Shown here piece after piece: positions 10,655 to 20,148 of a DNA stretch of 64,000 bases. The notes beneath the pieces are model-generated. The model searched no databases. It was not told the origin of the DNA and saw only the letters and a list, made by a program, of their open reading frames with translations. Position numbers and translations under genes: made by a program. The first letter of the stretch is position 1. Every line of letters starts with the position of its first letter. This DNA comes from Hedera helix (taxonomy: Eukaryota > Streptophyta > Magnoliopsida > Apiales > Araliaceae): positions 36,162,498-36,226,497 of the forward strand of contig OX359267.1 of NCBI GenBank assembly GCA_947179155.2. The letters are read 5' to 3'.

Positions 10655-11984
10655 TGTTTGGATTCAATGATGACAAAATAATATTTGATTTAAGAAAAAC
10701 AATATTTGTTCTATGTGATGTCAAGATAAATAATCTGTGTGATTTATGTGACTTCGTAGAGTTAGACTATATGTGTGTTATATATTCATTGTGATTTCGT
10801 AAAAGGAATTGGAATGTCATAAATTGGCATGACATAATTAAAGTCATTAAAAAAAAGATGAAAAGAAAGAAAAAGAGAAATTAATTAAGTGTGATTTATA
10901 AACACTTGTTTTTGTATAGTCCTTATAAAAGAAAAAATAATGTAAAAAGACTTAGAGGCTCAAGGTTATTAGGTTGATCCATTTATGAAAAACTAGATTA
11001 GGATTAGAGTATCAAATTTGTTAGGTTGATCCAAAAAGTTAACTCTGTATTGTCCTCAAAAGAATGATAAAATATAAAAGGACACTAGGGATCAAAAGTG
11101 TTAGGTTGAATCCAGATATAGAATGATATCAAAGATGTAATATATTATGGTTAGAAGACTTGAGATTGTATTACAAGTTTGAAGTCGCACTGCTACATCA
11201 AGATCATATTGCCACATCCAGATCGTATTGCAAGCAACGAGATTGTATGAAAGAACTCAGAGACAAGATCGTATTGAAAGACCAGATATTATAATACCAG
11301 CTGAATTGTATTGAAGAAGTTAACCCAGTTGCAAGATCAAAATCACATTGCAAATTCTGAATCGTATTGAGAAGACAAGATCGTATAGAAGAATTTAGAT
11401 TGTATGGTGAAGGACTAAGATTGTATTGCAAGAACGAATCGTATAGTAAGAAAGGTACAAGGGGAAACGTATAGCAAAAGACAAAGACCTTATAACAGTG
11501 CAAATCGTACAGTACAAAGCTCTGATTGTAGAACAAAGAAAAAAACTTATCAAGACCACTAAGGATAAAACTGAACAAGACCACGAAGAAGTGGATTATT
11601 GAGCTAAAGAATGAATCAAAGAGAAAGAATCATAAAGATGTAAATATCACCCTACAAGATCAACACAAAGGAAGAGTTCGTAAAGATCTATCAAGAAGAC
11701 TCATCACTAAGCAGCAAAGACCAAAAGGCTCGAAAGAAGTAAAAATGAAAGCTCACAAATGCTAAAAAGATAAATGTAATCAAGATCGAAGAATGAAGCT
11801 GAATTGAATATCCTCAGATTGTTGAGTCATAGATTTTATAGAGCTACTTTAAGATAAAGAGCTACAACATTGATGAGATGCCTCACTGCCTTACCTATCA
11901 GAGTTCACAAAGCAAATGACGTTGAGAGATAGACTCACTGCGATATATCATTGAGATGATAATATAAGAAGAATCTTCAGCAAC
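10655..11984 (+). repeat. Sirevirus-like copia 5' LTR, segment 1
   Basis: This starts TGTTTGGATTCAATGATGAC, wording typical of Sirevirus-like LTR starts. It then carries many loose GATCGTATTG-type repeats between 11160 and 11520. It is cut at 11984 by the Tat element and resumes after 39392 with a matching CGTAGAGC/GATCGTA repeat style. It contains no protein domain. Confidence 0.6.
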
Positions 11985-14126
11985 TGTCGACGCCGGGATT
12001 TCGGTCGTTTCATTTTTTAATATTAAAAGCCCTTTCCAATTTTAGCCTTTTTGAATTAAATGTGATTTTGAAAAGGGTCGGCTTAATGTCGACGGGGTTT
12101 TGAAATGTTGAATTTTTATGAGCCAATTGACCAGAGTTGCCAGTTGGTATTGTTGAAATGGATGTACCAACTCATCCAAATTTTGTTTTCGTAATCGTAA
12201 TGGCTCATATGTGACTCCGATTCAATTGGTTCGCAAACCGAGATTCATAGAGTTCGGGGGCTTGCTTAAGCGAGGGGAAGGTGTTAGGCACCCCCCGACT
12301 TCCGTGAAATACGATTACCGCAATCTCGATGTTTTCCTATCCTTCTAAATGGAGGTTTGTGGTGTCCTTTTGCATAAAGTTGCTTGGATTTTATACGTCA
12401 AAATGTGTTTTGTCGGGAAAGCTTTTTAGACGTCTTTTGACCCGAATGACGAGGCTTCGCTTTTTATAAGAAAGATTGATTTTAACATTTTAAAGCGATG
12501 AGGGTTTTATTAGATGTCGTTTATAGAAAACCGAGTTTTTAAACTTTTGTCAAATAGGTATCAAGACTATACATTGCCCTCTAATAATAAATCGAATAAA
12601 ATAAAGGCAACTTCTAGAACTTTTTCACCCTATGCACAAAGTTTAATGAAAACGTTTATTCATATTTACGAAATCATTTTGTATGATATTTCAAAATCCA
12701 TTGGAGCCTTTTCATCAAACCGGAATCAAAGTTCGTCAAAACTCTTAATTTTTTAACCTCGTGCATCTAATATCCTAATTTGATCACTTTTATAAAATCT
12801 TCATCGTTTGCCTTATTTTGGAAATCGTTTTTAACGTCGTGAATCAAAACAAACATTCAACATGTGTCGGGGCTATCCATGGGCATGTGAGCCATCTAGA
12901 CAACCCCAAACACCCACAATCACATACTTTATTATTATTACGGGGCCTTAACCCAATCACGATTGATATCGCGTTAAGGCCTGATATTACAAATACACCG
13001 CCATGGACCCTATGCCACGATTACATATACCAAAACGTCCATCATCGGGATTCGATATCTAGGACCTCCTCCCTAGGCTCACAATCATCCAATCACAGCC
13101 CAACCAATACTAAACCAAATCTAACAAGATTTAGACATTTACTATCACATTACATAACCCAAATATCACTAACTCAATACTACGCATTACTCATTACCAT
13201 CACGAACGAAAAATCACCGTACGGACATCATCGGGGCGTTAGGAGGAATTATGTTCCGATGGAACCCTCGCTAACGACACCTAATCCACGGATCATCACC
13301 ATTACAACAACAACTATATCAAATAAACCAATCACAATGCTACGCGAACAATACAAGCAATAAAAACCCAAACAAACATCCTTTTCACCTTGCAAAACGC
13401 CGGTTCAAGCTTCTTATATCACAAATCGGATTACACCACAAGATCACTAAACTAATTAGCACAACAAAATGAATCTATTGCTTGAATCTAGCCCAGATCC
13501 GAACTCTCTCTCTCCTCCCGCGCGCTCTCTCTCTCTCTCTCTATTTTCTTTCTTTTTCTTTCTCTTCTCCTTCTTGGGTGGAAAAATGGCGATGTATACT
13601 GGTTCAGCAGGCAGCCGCAGATGTATCTGCGGCTGGCCGCAGATGCATCTGCGGCTGGCCTGCTGTGGCCGTCCGAGCCGTCGCCTCGGCTGTCGTGTGC
13701 CGCCCTCGAGCCGCGAGCCTGCCCCATTTGTCGGTGGTCGCGATTGCATCCGCGGCTGTTCGGCTCATTTTTCTCGAATTTCGTGCCACGCGGTCTCAAT
13801 TTGCCAATTTCTGCTGTATTATTTTGGAAGGCTGTTTCTTGATACATAAATCATTTCTGAGAATGGTTTCCCGGCATCGAGACCCCCTACTGCTGTAATC
13901 GCCATGGTCTTTGGCCTTCTTTGGCGATCGCATCGGGCTTCGTCTGGATTGCCCGTAGGTCTCGCGTCAAACGACTCAATTCGCTTTTTGCGTTTGACAG
14001 CCTTGATCGTAAGCCGTGGTGGGAACTGCGTGTTGGCGCCCACCTCTCATTTTCGTATGTCAGGTCAATTGACGATTTTGCCCTCCTGTCAGGGTTAGTA
14101 CACAAGTGCAAAATTTGGGTGTCTAC
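11985..14126 (-). repeat. Tat element 3' LTR (left)
   Basis: This LTR is 2142 bp. On the plus strand it starts TGTCGACGCCGG and ends GTGTCTACA. Its CT-rich block (13500-13550) and two adjacent 18-bp palindromes (13615-13632, 13637-13654) distinguish it from the right copy, which has one palindrome. Plus-strand reading frames inside it are open mainly because of composition. Confidence 0.88.
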
Positions 14127-14140
14127 AGTTGCCCCTCTTT
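14127..14140 (-). promoter_or_regulatory. Polypurine tract of the Tat element
   Basis: On the minus strand it reads AAAGAGGGGCAAC, immediately before the LTR start TGTAGACACC. This is the expected site for plus-strand DNA priming. Confidence 0.65.
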
Positions 14141-14333
14141 ATCATGTTTATGGAATGACATATGAAAATGAACATGATAAAGAAGTAGGCACCTGACGCA
14201 CGGGAAAGACAGTACGTGTTTTATCGATGCAATGCATATGTTGAGATAATGCAAATGCCGCATTCAACATGATCGTGTAGGGGTCGATTCAAATTTCATG
14301 AATAGATGTCGCTTGGGTTTCGTATCCGACGGT

Positions 14334-15075
14334 CGTTTTTGGATTGGTCAGGTATCGTCTCTGACGGGTCATTTTTCAATTGGTCAGGTATCGGATCTGA
14401 CGGGTCGTTTTTCAATTGGTCAGGTATCGGATCTGACGGGTTGTTTTTCACTTGGTCAGGTATCGTATCTGACGGGTTGTTTTTCACTTGGTCAGGTATC
14501 GTATCTGACGGGTCGTTTTTCAATCGGCCAGGTATCGTATCTGACGGGTCGTTTTTCAATTGGTCAGGTATTGTTTCTGACTGGTCGTTTTTCAATTGGT
14601 CAGGTATCGTATCTGACGGGTCGTTTTTCAATTGGTCAGGTATCGTTTCTGACGGGTCGTTTTTCAAATGGTCAGGTATCGTTTCTGACTGGTCGTTTTT
14701 CAATTGGTCAGGTATCGTATCTGACGGGTCGTTTTTCAATTGGTCAGGTATCGTTTCTGACGGGTCGTTTTTCAATTGGTCAGGTATCGTTTCTGACGGG
14801 TCGTTTTTCAATTGGTCAGGTATCGTATATGACTGGTCATTTTTCAATTGGTCAGGTATCGTTTTTGACGGGTCGTTTTTCAATTGGTCAGGTATCGTAT
14901 TTGACTGGTCGTTTTTCAATTGGTCAGGTATCGTTTCTGACGGGTCATTTTTCAATTGGTCAGGTATCGTATCTGACTGGTCGTTTTTCAATTGGTCAGG
15001 TATCGTTTCTGACGGGTCGTTTTTCAATTGGTCAGGTATCGTTTCGGACTGGTCGTTTTTCAATTGGTCAGGTAT
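14334..15075. repeat. 36-bp tandem repeat array, 21 copies
   Basis: The unit is TCAATTGGTCAGGTATC plus 19 variable bases (36 bp), repeated about 21 times. As 36 is a multiple of three and the unit lacks stops in three frames, long reading frames appear on both strands; read on the minus strand the unit gives IPDQLKND(P/Q)S(E/D)T. Copies at one end alternate a GACGGG and a GACTGG variant, giving a 72-bp higher-order unit. The array lies between the left LTR and the antisense PMD genes. There is no evidence that it is translated. Confidence 0.9.
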
Positions 15076-15159
15076 TTCTAAAATCTTATATCTTAACATG
15101 GGACACGTTGCAGGTTGACTCGGGTAGCAAAAGGGAGGCAAAAGGGTCACCGAGACCAG

Positions 15160-15199
15160 CCGCAGATGTATCTGCGGCCAGCCGCAGATACATCTGCGG
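15160..15199. repeat. Pair of 18-bp near-palindromes (CCGCAGATGYATCTGCGG family)
   Basis: Two adjacent copies (15160-15177 and 15182-15199) lie in the region upstream of the antisense PMD gene. The same box occurs twice in the left LTR and once in the right LTR (38900-38917). Confidence 0.8.
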
Positions 15200-15817
15200 C
15201 TGGGATCGGATACTATTTCAGATCGTGACCCCCCACGATTTGTTCACTTTTCCGCTTTTTCTTTCTCTCATTTTCGGTTTTCCTCGTCCCCCACCCGGCA
15301 TTTTCGTCTTTTGGACATCTTTTGGCAAAATCTGCTCCGATTAAATCCATCTGCGCACTTTGGGTAACGTTTTAACTCCTTTTTCTTTCATTTTCACTTT
15401 CATTTGACTATGTATTTACTTGTCTAAATATTTTGATTTTAGCAATGCATGCCTATATGAGATATTGGTGTTAGACGCAACATAGATAAATAATGGGTCT
15501 GCAGTCATGTTTTATTTACTCTGAAAAATCACGTTTTTAGTCATTTTATGCACATGATGTATCATTTTCACTTGCATTTGGGATTTGTTGGTTGCCTGAC
15601 TTGATTAAACATGCCTGATCGTGCATGGGATGTCCATTTTACAAACGAAACTCTGCCGAAATTTCGGGAAATCTAGCGCACCCCTAGGAATTTATTTATG
15701 CATTTTCAATTTATAAACATGCCATGCTGCCCTATGATTTTTAGCAATATGCAATAAGATTTTCTTGAAAGATAGCGAGCTAAGGATGTACCTCCTTTTC
15801 GTGATGTCGTTTTAGTC

Positions 15818-17800
15818 ATGGATCCTGATGCTCCCAGCGGCTCCACAGTGCCCCGGGTGGCGGGTGTCCGATGTCGCAGAGCGGCCACCCCAGCTCCAGC
15901 TCCCGTCCTGACCCGTCATTCCCGTAGATTGGCGGAGTCTGTCATTCGCCCCTTTCAGCCGGATGTTGATGAGGATGCCCCAGCTGAGGCAGAGGCGGGG
16001 CCGTCAGGCAGAGGCGGGGCCGTCAGGCACAGCGGCTCCTCCCCCCACGCGACAGACCTTACCCGGGGCCTGTGCCAGGATACCGGATCTGCTCGGTCCT
16101 GAGCTCAGCCGTCACCCTTCAGCCTACCTTGCGGCTAACGAGGTATATCCGTCGCTTAAGTAGTTCATTCAAATCCGTACGGTTACCATGCTTGACTTTT
16201 GATGGTTGTCACAGGTTCCTGAGTTTACCCAGCCTCGGGGCAACTGGTTCAGCATCTACACTCTTTATCATGCGCTGCATTCCGATTACAGGGGGATGGT
16301 AGATTCTTGGGGTTTCAGACATTTCTTCACTATCGCCCCTCGCCGATGTCCGTGGGGCTATATGAGGGCCTTATCTGAGCGCTGGTTCCACCAGACACAG
16401 TCGCTTCATCTTCTGGACTGTGAGCTGATGTTGACCCCTCTCGACTGGCGTTATATCACCGGGGTGGAGTTCTCTGGACCCCGGGTTCCTCTGGAGACTG
16501 ACATCACCCCCGCAGCTGTTCGATCCTTGTTAGGATACTCTCCCCAAGATAAGGTCTTCAAGGCCCGCATCATTCGATCGGGAGCCTTGGCTGTAGATGC
16601 CATTGGAGGGGTCCTCTCCGAGCCATTCCCTGAGGACCGGTCTTCTCGTGACTTTCTGCTCCGACGTTTGTTTCTGACCATTATGAGGGGCTGTTTTCTG
16701 GGGAACAACTCCTCGACTATCCATTTCAGTATCGTCGGAGCCACCCGGGATGTTGACCGGATCGGGGATTACGATTGGGGCTCTTTCAGCTTCGCTTACT
16801 TCCTCCAGGGTCTTCGTCTCCGCTCAGAGGACAGACCGATGCTTGGCTCGGCTTCTATCCCTTCCTGCTAGTAGGTCCCTTTTATCGTATAGTTCTTGAT
16901 TCGTTCCATCTCTTTGTCCCTTCCTGCTACTTACGGTTTTTCTGTTTTGTTTGACAGTTCTGGGCTTACGAGAGACTACCCTGCTTGCGGCCAGTTACTA
17001 CCCTCGGCCCGGAGACTTATCCCAGGGGCCGTAGATGGCATCATAGTACTCTCGAGGAGACCCCAGTGTCCGATAGCTTTGCTCACTGTCGGCTGCAGTT
17101 AGAGCTGATCTCGTCCGCGGATGTGACCTGGGTTCCCTACACGGCGGATCATTTGGCGGCTGGCCTTGCCGGTGGTTATGCTGCGGATCTGGAGCATGCC
17201 TTGTCCACCCGTCGTATTCCATTTCTGACATACGGTGGATGGGAGCTGTATCTAGGGGAGCGCGCCATCAGATGTGTGACTGGGGAGGCTCGTATCCCTT
17301 TTGCCCTTCCCTCAGAGAGAGCTTGGTTTGCGGATGCCCACCTTCCAGAGGCCCTGATGGCCGGGGAGGACGGATATATGCTTTCTGCCGGTCCTCATAC
17401 GAGCGAGAGCTTCAGTGCCTGGTGGAGACCCCGCACTATCGGTCCTCAGACCCGGGCTACCTTCTTCCTCGGAGACCTGGTTCACGGGTCGGTGATGATG
17501 ACGGATTGGATGGAGTGTGTCCGGGCCCCCACCCACTCGGACCAGATCGCTTCCCTCACTCGGCAGGTGGATCAGTTATCTCTTTTTGTTCGGAGCTTGG
17601 GCCGAGATCCAGAGGAGGCTTATGCTGCAGACCCGCAGGGATCTGATTTTGGCGCGGGCCCCGGCACATCGGATGCCCCAATTCCTTTCTATTCCTGCCC
17701 AGACCTGAACTTCGAGGGTGAAGCTTCCATTCCTCCGGATTTGCCTGCAGATCAGTTTGAGGATGATGCCTTCATTGATGGCATAGAGTTCACTGATTAG
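15818..17800 (+). pseudogene. Antisense PMD (plant mobile domain) gene 1 of the Tat element, frameshifted
   Basis: There are three exons: 15818-16142, 16215-16870 and 16958-17800 (TAG). The introns are GT-AG, and a 5' UTR intron (15364-15815) probably precedes the ATG. Exons 2-3 carry PMD signatures: the WFSIYTLYHAL block, SERWFHQTQSLHLL, LTPLDWRYITGVEF and, across the second junction, FWAYERLPCLRP, similar to MAIN/MAIL1-type proteins. The C-terminus is acidic. Exon 1 is Pro/Ala-rich; a 19-bp tandem duplication (15992-16010 and 16011-16029) shifts its frame. A second small shift near 16845-16855 is needed to pass from the DRPMLG part to the exon 3 frame. It lies opposite to pol, tail to tail. 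PMD proteins in plants act in silencing or differentiation; function here is unknown. Confidence 0.72.
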
Positions 17801-17954
17801 GTTTTGATAGGCTAGGACCCCTGTATTTAAACCTACTCGTTTTATTATTATTTCTTATTTCATGGATTATGTACAGACTTGTTTTATTTTATGCACAATC
17901 ATTTACTTTTGATGATCCATTTATTCCATTATAGCTTGTATGATGCATGATTTG

Positions 17955-17965
17955 TTATATAAAGG
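17955..17965 (+). promoter_or_regulatory. Possible TATA box for antisense PMD gene 2
   Basis: GTTATATAAAGGG lies about 45 bp before the ATG at 18010. An acceptor-like TTTTTACAG also abuts that ATG, so a spliced leader is an alternative. Confidence 0.35.
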
Positions 17966-18009
17966 GAAAAAATGACCCCTGTATAGTCTTTTGATACTGC
18001 TTTTTACAG

Positions 18010-19653
18010 ATGTTATCCCTGGACGTGGTTCGCGTGGACCCTTGCGCCCCCTCAGGGATTATTTGCAGGCTCTTCTTGTGGCTGGATAGTTTGCTCCCCT
18101 CCGACCGAATCATCGCAGAGGGTCTTTTGGGACACTCCTTGGGTCTTTTGTCATTTCAGGTGCTGCCGGGCTTTGTTGATGGCATTCTCAGTTGTTGGAT
18201 CCCGGACATACATGTTTTTAGGTTTGGGCTGGAGTATCTGACCCCCACCCTTGAGGAGTACGCTTGCTTCACCGGTTTATCGGTGGATGGTCCCTGCACA
18301 CGGGTTACTTCAGGCCATATGCGCCGTCAGTTCTTGACTTTCACAGGCTTGCGGAGGACAGCTCTGCTATCTGTGATTTCTTCGAGCCACCTTGTTCCTC
18401 TATCCTTCCTGGTTGACAGATTTGGCTCGGTGGATAGCTTCTCTCGATTCTCCAGTGATTTTTCAGTATCTGAGGAGCGCTGGGGCGCTTTGAGGGTGGA
18501 TGTTTTGATGGCTTGTGTCATATCAGCTTTGTACATGCCCGCAGGGGACGACCTCCTGGATATGCGGGTTATCGTAGCGGTTCAGGCCCTTCAGGAGGAT
18601 CATACTATCCTTCCCATGATACTTGCAGAGACTTACCTGTCGGCCTCGTATTGTCATTCCTTCCCTGGCCGCATCTTTAGGGGAAGCTCTATTTTATTGT
18701 ATGTATGGTTCATGAGCCACCTCAGACCTATCGGGCAGTTTCGTCGACACGGGTTCTGTTTCAGCCACAGTCTGGCCATGCAGTTTTCATTCCGTCCCCG
18801 GCGATGCACGGATACAGCTTCCTGGAGGGAGTTCTTATCGGCCATTGAGGAGCCTTTCCATCTTCTGATCTATTCGGGTTATTGCTCCTTCCAGAGTTTT
18901 TTGACCCATGTGCCACCTTTTGATTTCCTCCCTCTTCTTGGCTTGAGAGGGGTGACGACTTATCATCCCTTAGCTGTCATGGGGCAATTTGACCAGATGC
19001 AGGATCTCCATCTCTTAGCGGGAGCAGCTGACTACCGATTTCTCATATCGCCTCAGACGGAGAGAGAGCTGTTGAGGGTATATGATCTTTGGTCACACCG
19101 GGTCTCGGCCGATTTTGGAGATAGTCATCCTGGTCAGACACCTGCTTATCGGCTATGGTTGCGAGGAGATTCTGATATTGCCGACTTTGACCAGATTGGG
19201 GTATTGGATGGTTCTCGAGGACTTTTCCCAGATGAGCCCAGTTCAGATGCGGTCACTCCTCCGGAGGTTTTAGGATTAGCGCCCAGGTCTGATGTTGAGG
19301 AGGTTTCTGCTTCGGTACATGTCTCTTCCCTTGATTTGGCGGATCGGACCCAGAGATTAATGATTGAGGGTACCCGGCTCCGGTCCGCTTTGAGTGCTAC
19401 CGAGATTGAGAGGGATACCGCGCACGCGGAGCGGGATGCTGCTGTACTAGCTCGTGATGCGGCCCTCTCTGTCAGAGATAGTGTTATCGAGCAGGTCAGG
19501 GTTGTCATGGAGGGCCATTCTGCGACTGTTACCAGCGCTGCCGCTCTTTTGACTCAGATTGACATGATGGGACAACAGATTGTGGGTGAGCCGGATGTTC
19601 ACGATGCCTCGACTATTCTGTCCATCCTGCTCCAGCTGGTCTCTGACCTGTAG
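18010..19653 (+). CDS. Antisense PMD/DUF7745-like ORF 2 of the Tat element, 547 aa, intact
   Basis: This is an uninterrupted ORF from ATG to TAG. Residues about 1-330 match the plant-mobile-domain/DUF7745 style: LLPSDRIIAEGLLG, then IPDIHVFRFG, LTPTLEEYACFTGL, FLVDRFG, and a large aromatic-rich region with LRPIGQFRRHGF. The C-terminal 120 residues form a predicted coiled coil rich in Glu/Arg/Ala (LRSALSATEIERDTAHAERDA-like). It runs opposite to pol and ends about 500 bp before the pol stop, so transcripts would converge. It has the same GC-rich codon use as PMD gene 1 and differs from the AT-rich surroundings. Antisense extra ORFs are known in some Tat elements; the role of this protein is unknown. 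The domain call is from wording, not a search. Confidence 0.72.
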   Translation: MLSLDVVRVDPCAPSGIICRLFLWLDSLLPSDRIIAEGLLGHSLGLLSFQVLPGFVDGILSCWIPDIHVFRFGLEYLTPTLEEYACFTGLSVDGPCTRVTSGHMRRQFLTFTGLRRTALLSVISSSHLVPLSFLVDRFGSVDSFSRFSSDFSVSEERWGALRVDVLMACVISALYMPAGDDLLDMRVIVAVQALQEDHTILPMILAETYLSASYCHSFPGRIFRGSSILLYVWFMSHLRPIGQFRRHGFCFSHSLAMQFSFRPRRCTDTASWREFLSAIEEPFHLLIYSGYCSFQSFLTHVPPFDFLPLLGLRGVTTYHPLAVMGQFDQMQDLHLLAGAADYRFLISPQTERELLRVYDLWSHRVSADFGDSHPGQTPAYRLWLRGDSDIADFDQIGVLDGSRGLFPDEPSSDAVTPPEVLGLAPRSDVEEVSASVHVSSLDLADRTQRLMIEGTRLRSALSATEIERDTAHAERDAAVLARDAALSVRDSVIEQVRVVMEGHSATVTSAAALLTQIDMMGQQIVGEPDVHDASTILSILLQLVSDL

Positions 19654-20040
19654 ATGATTTTATTTCCCTGCATGGACTATGTCAGTTTCATCACTTTTAT
19701 TTAAAAGACAGACTTGTAATCAAAATGTTTTGTATATATAGAGAAATATTTATGGTTTAGTCATTTCCCTTTTTGACGCATCGTCGCCCTTCATTGGATC
19801 CTCATTTTATCCAGCCGATTATGATTTCGATATATTGCCTTATTTCTTTCCTCAAGTCTTGATTGGAACTTCACAGATATTGCCGCATGCCCCTCAGATT
19901 TCATCGGAGTGAGTCTTGGACTTTGGGCTAATTATGTGGCTAGGTTTGGGGAAGATTTGGAATGTATTTGTCACAGTAGGGCTTCGGGATTTTCTGGAAG
20001 TGGGCTTGGTATAGGGACAAGGTTTATTATTTTATATAGA

Positions 20041-20148
20041 ACGGACCGCGCCATGATAGCTACCTACGTACTCCCGCAAGATCAGGAGATCAGGTCCTAC
20101 GTAGTTCGAGTTACAAGGGAGATAGGGAATTTTTTTTTTTTTTTTTTT
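20041..20148 (-). other. Post-pol non-coding segment with inverted repeat and poly-A tract
   Basis: On the minus strand, directly after the pol stop there is an A run of about 18 bases, then a segment with CTACGTAG (20097-20104) and GTACGTAGG (20062-20070) around a CTGATCTCCTGAT core. Similar ACTACG...GTACGTAGGC segments follow pol in other Tat elements I know. Function is unknown. Confidence 0.45.

Noticed and set aside
12818..13363. 181-codon plus-strand ORF, also present at 38107-38637
   Set aside because: It sits in the Tat LTR in both copies, antisense to the element, has no ATG at its start and no known domain.
13469..14196. Several overlapping ORFs with Ser/Leu and Cys-Gly repeats (and 38758-39404)
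   Set aside because: CT-rich and palindrome-rich LTR sequence open in all frames; shadows of composition.
14296..15344. Long ORFs of 270-348 codons on both strands
   Set aside because: They are the 36-bp repeat read in stop-free frames; composition, not coding selection, explains them.
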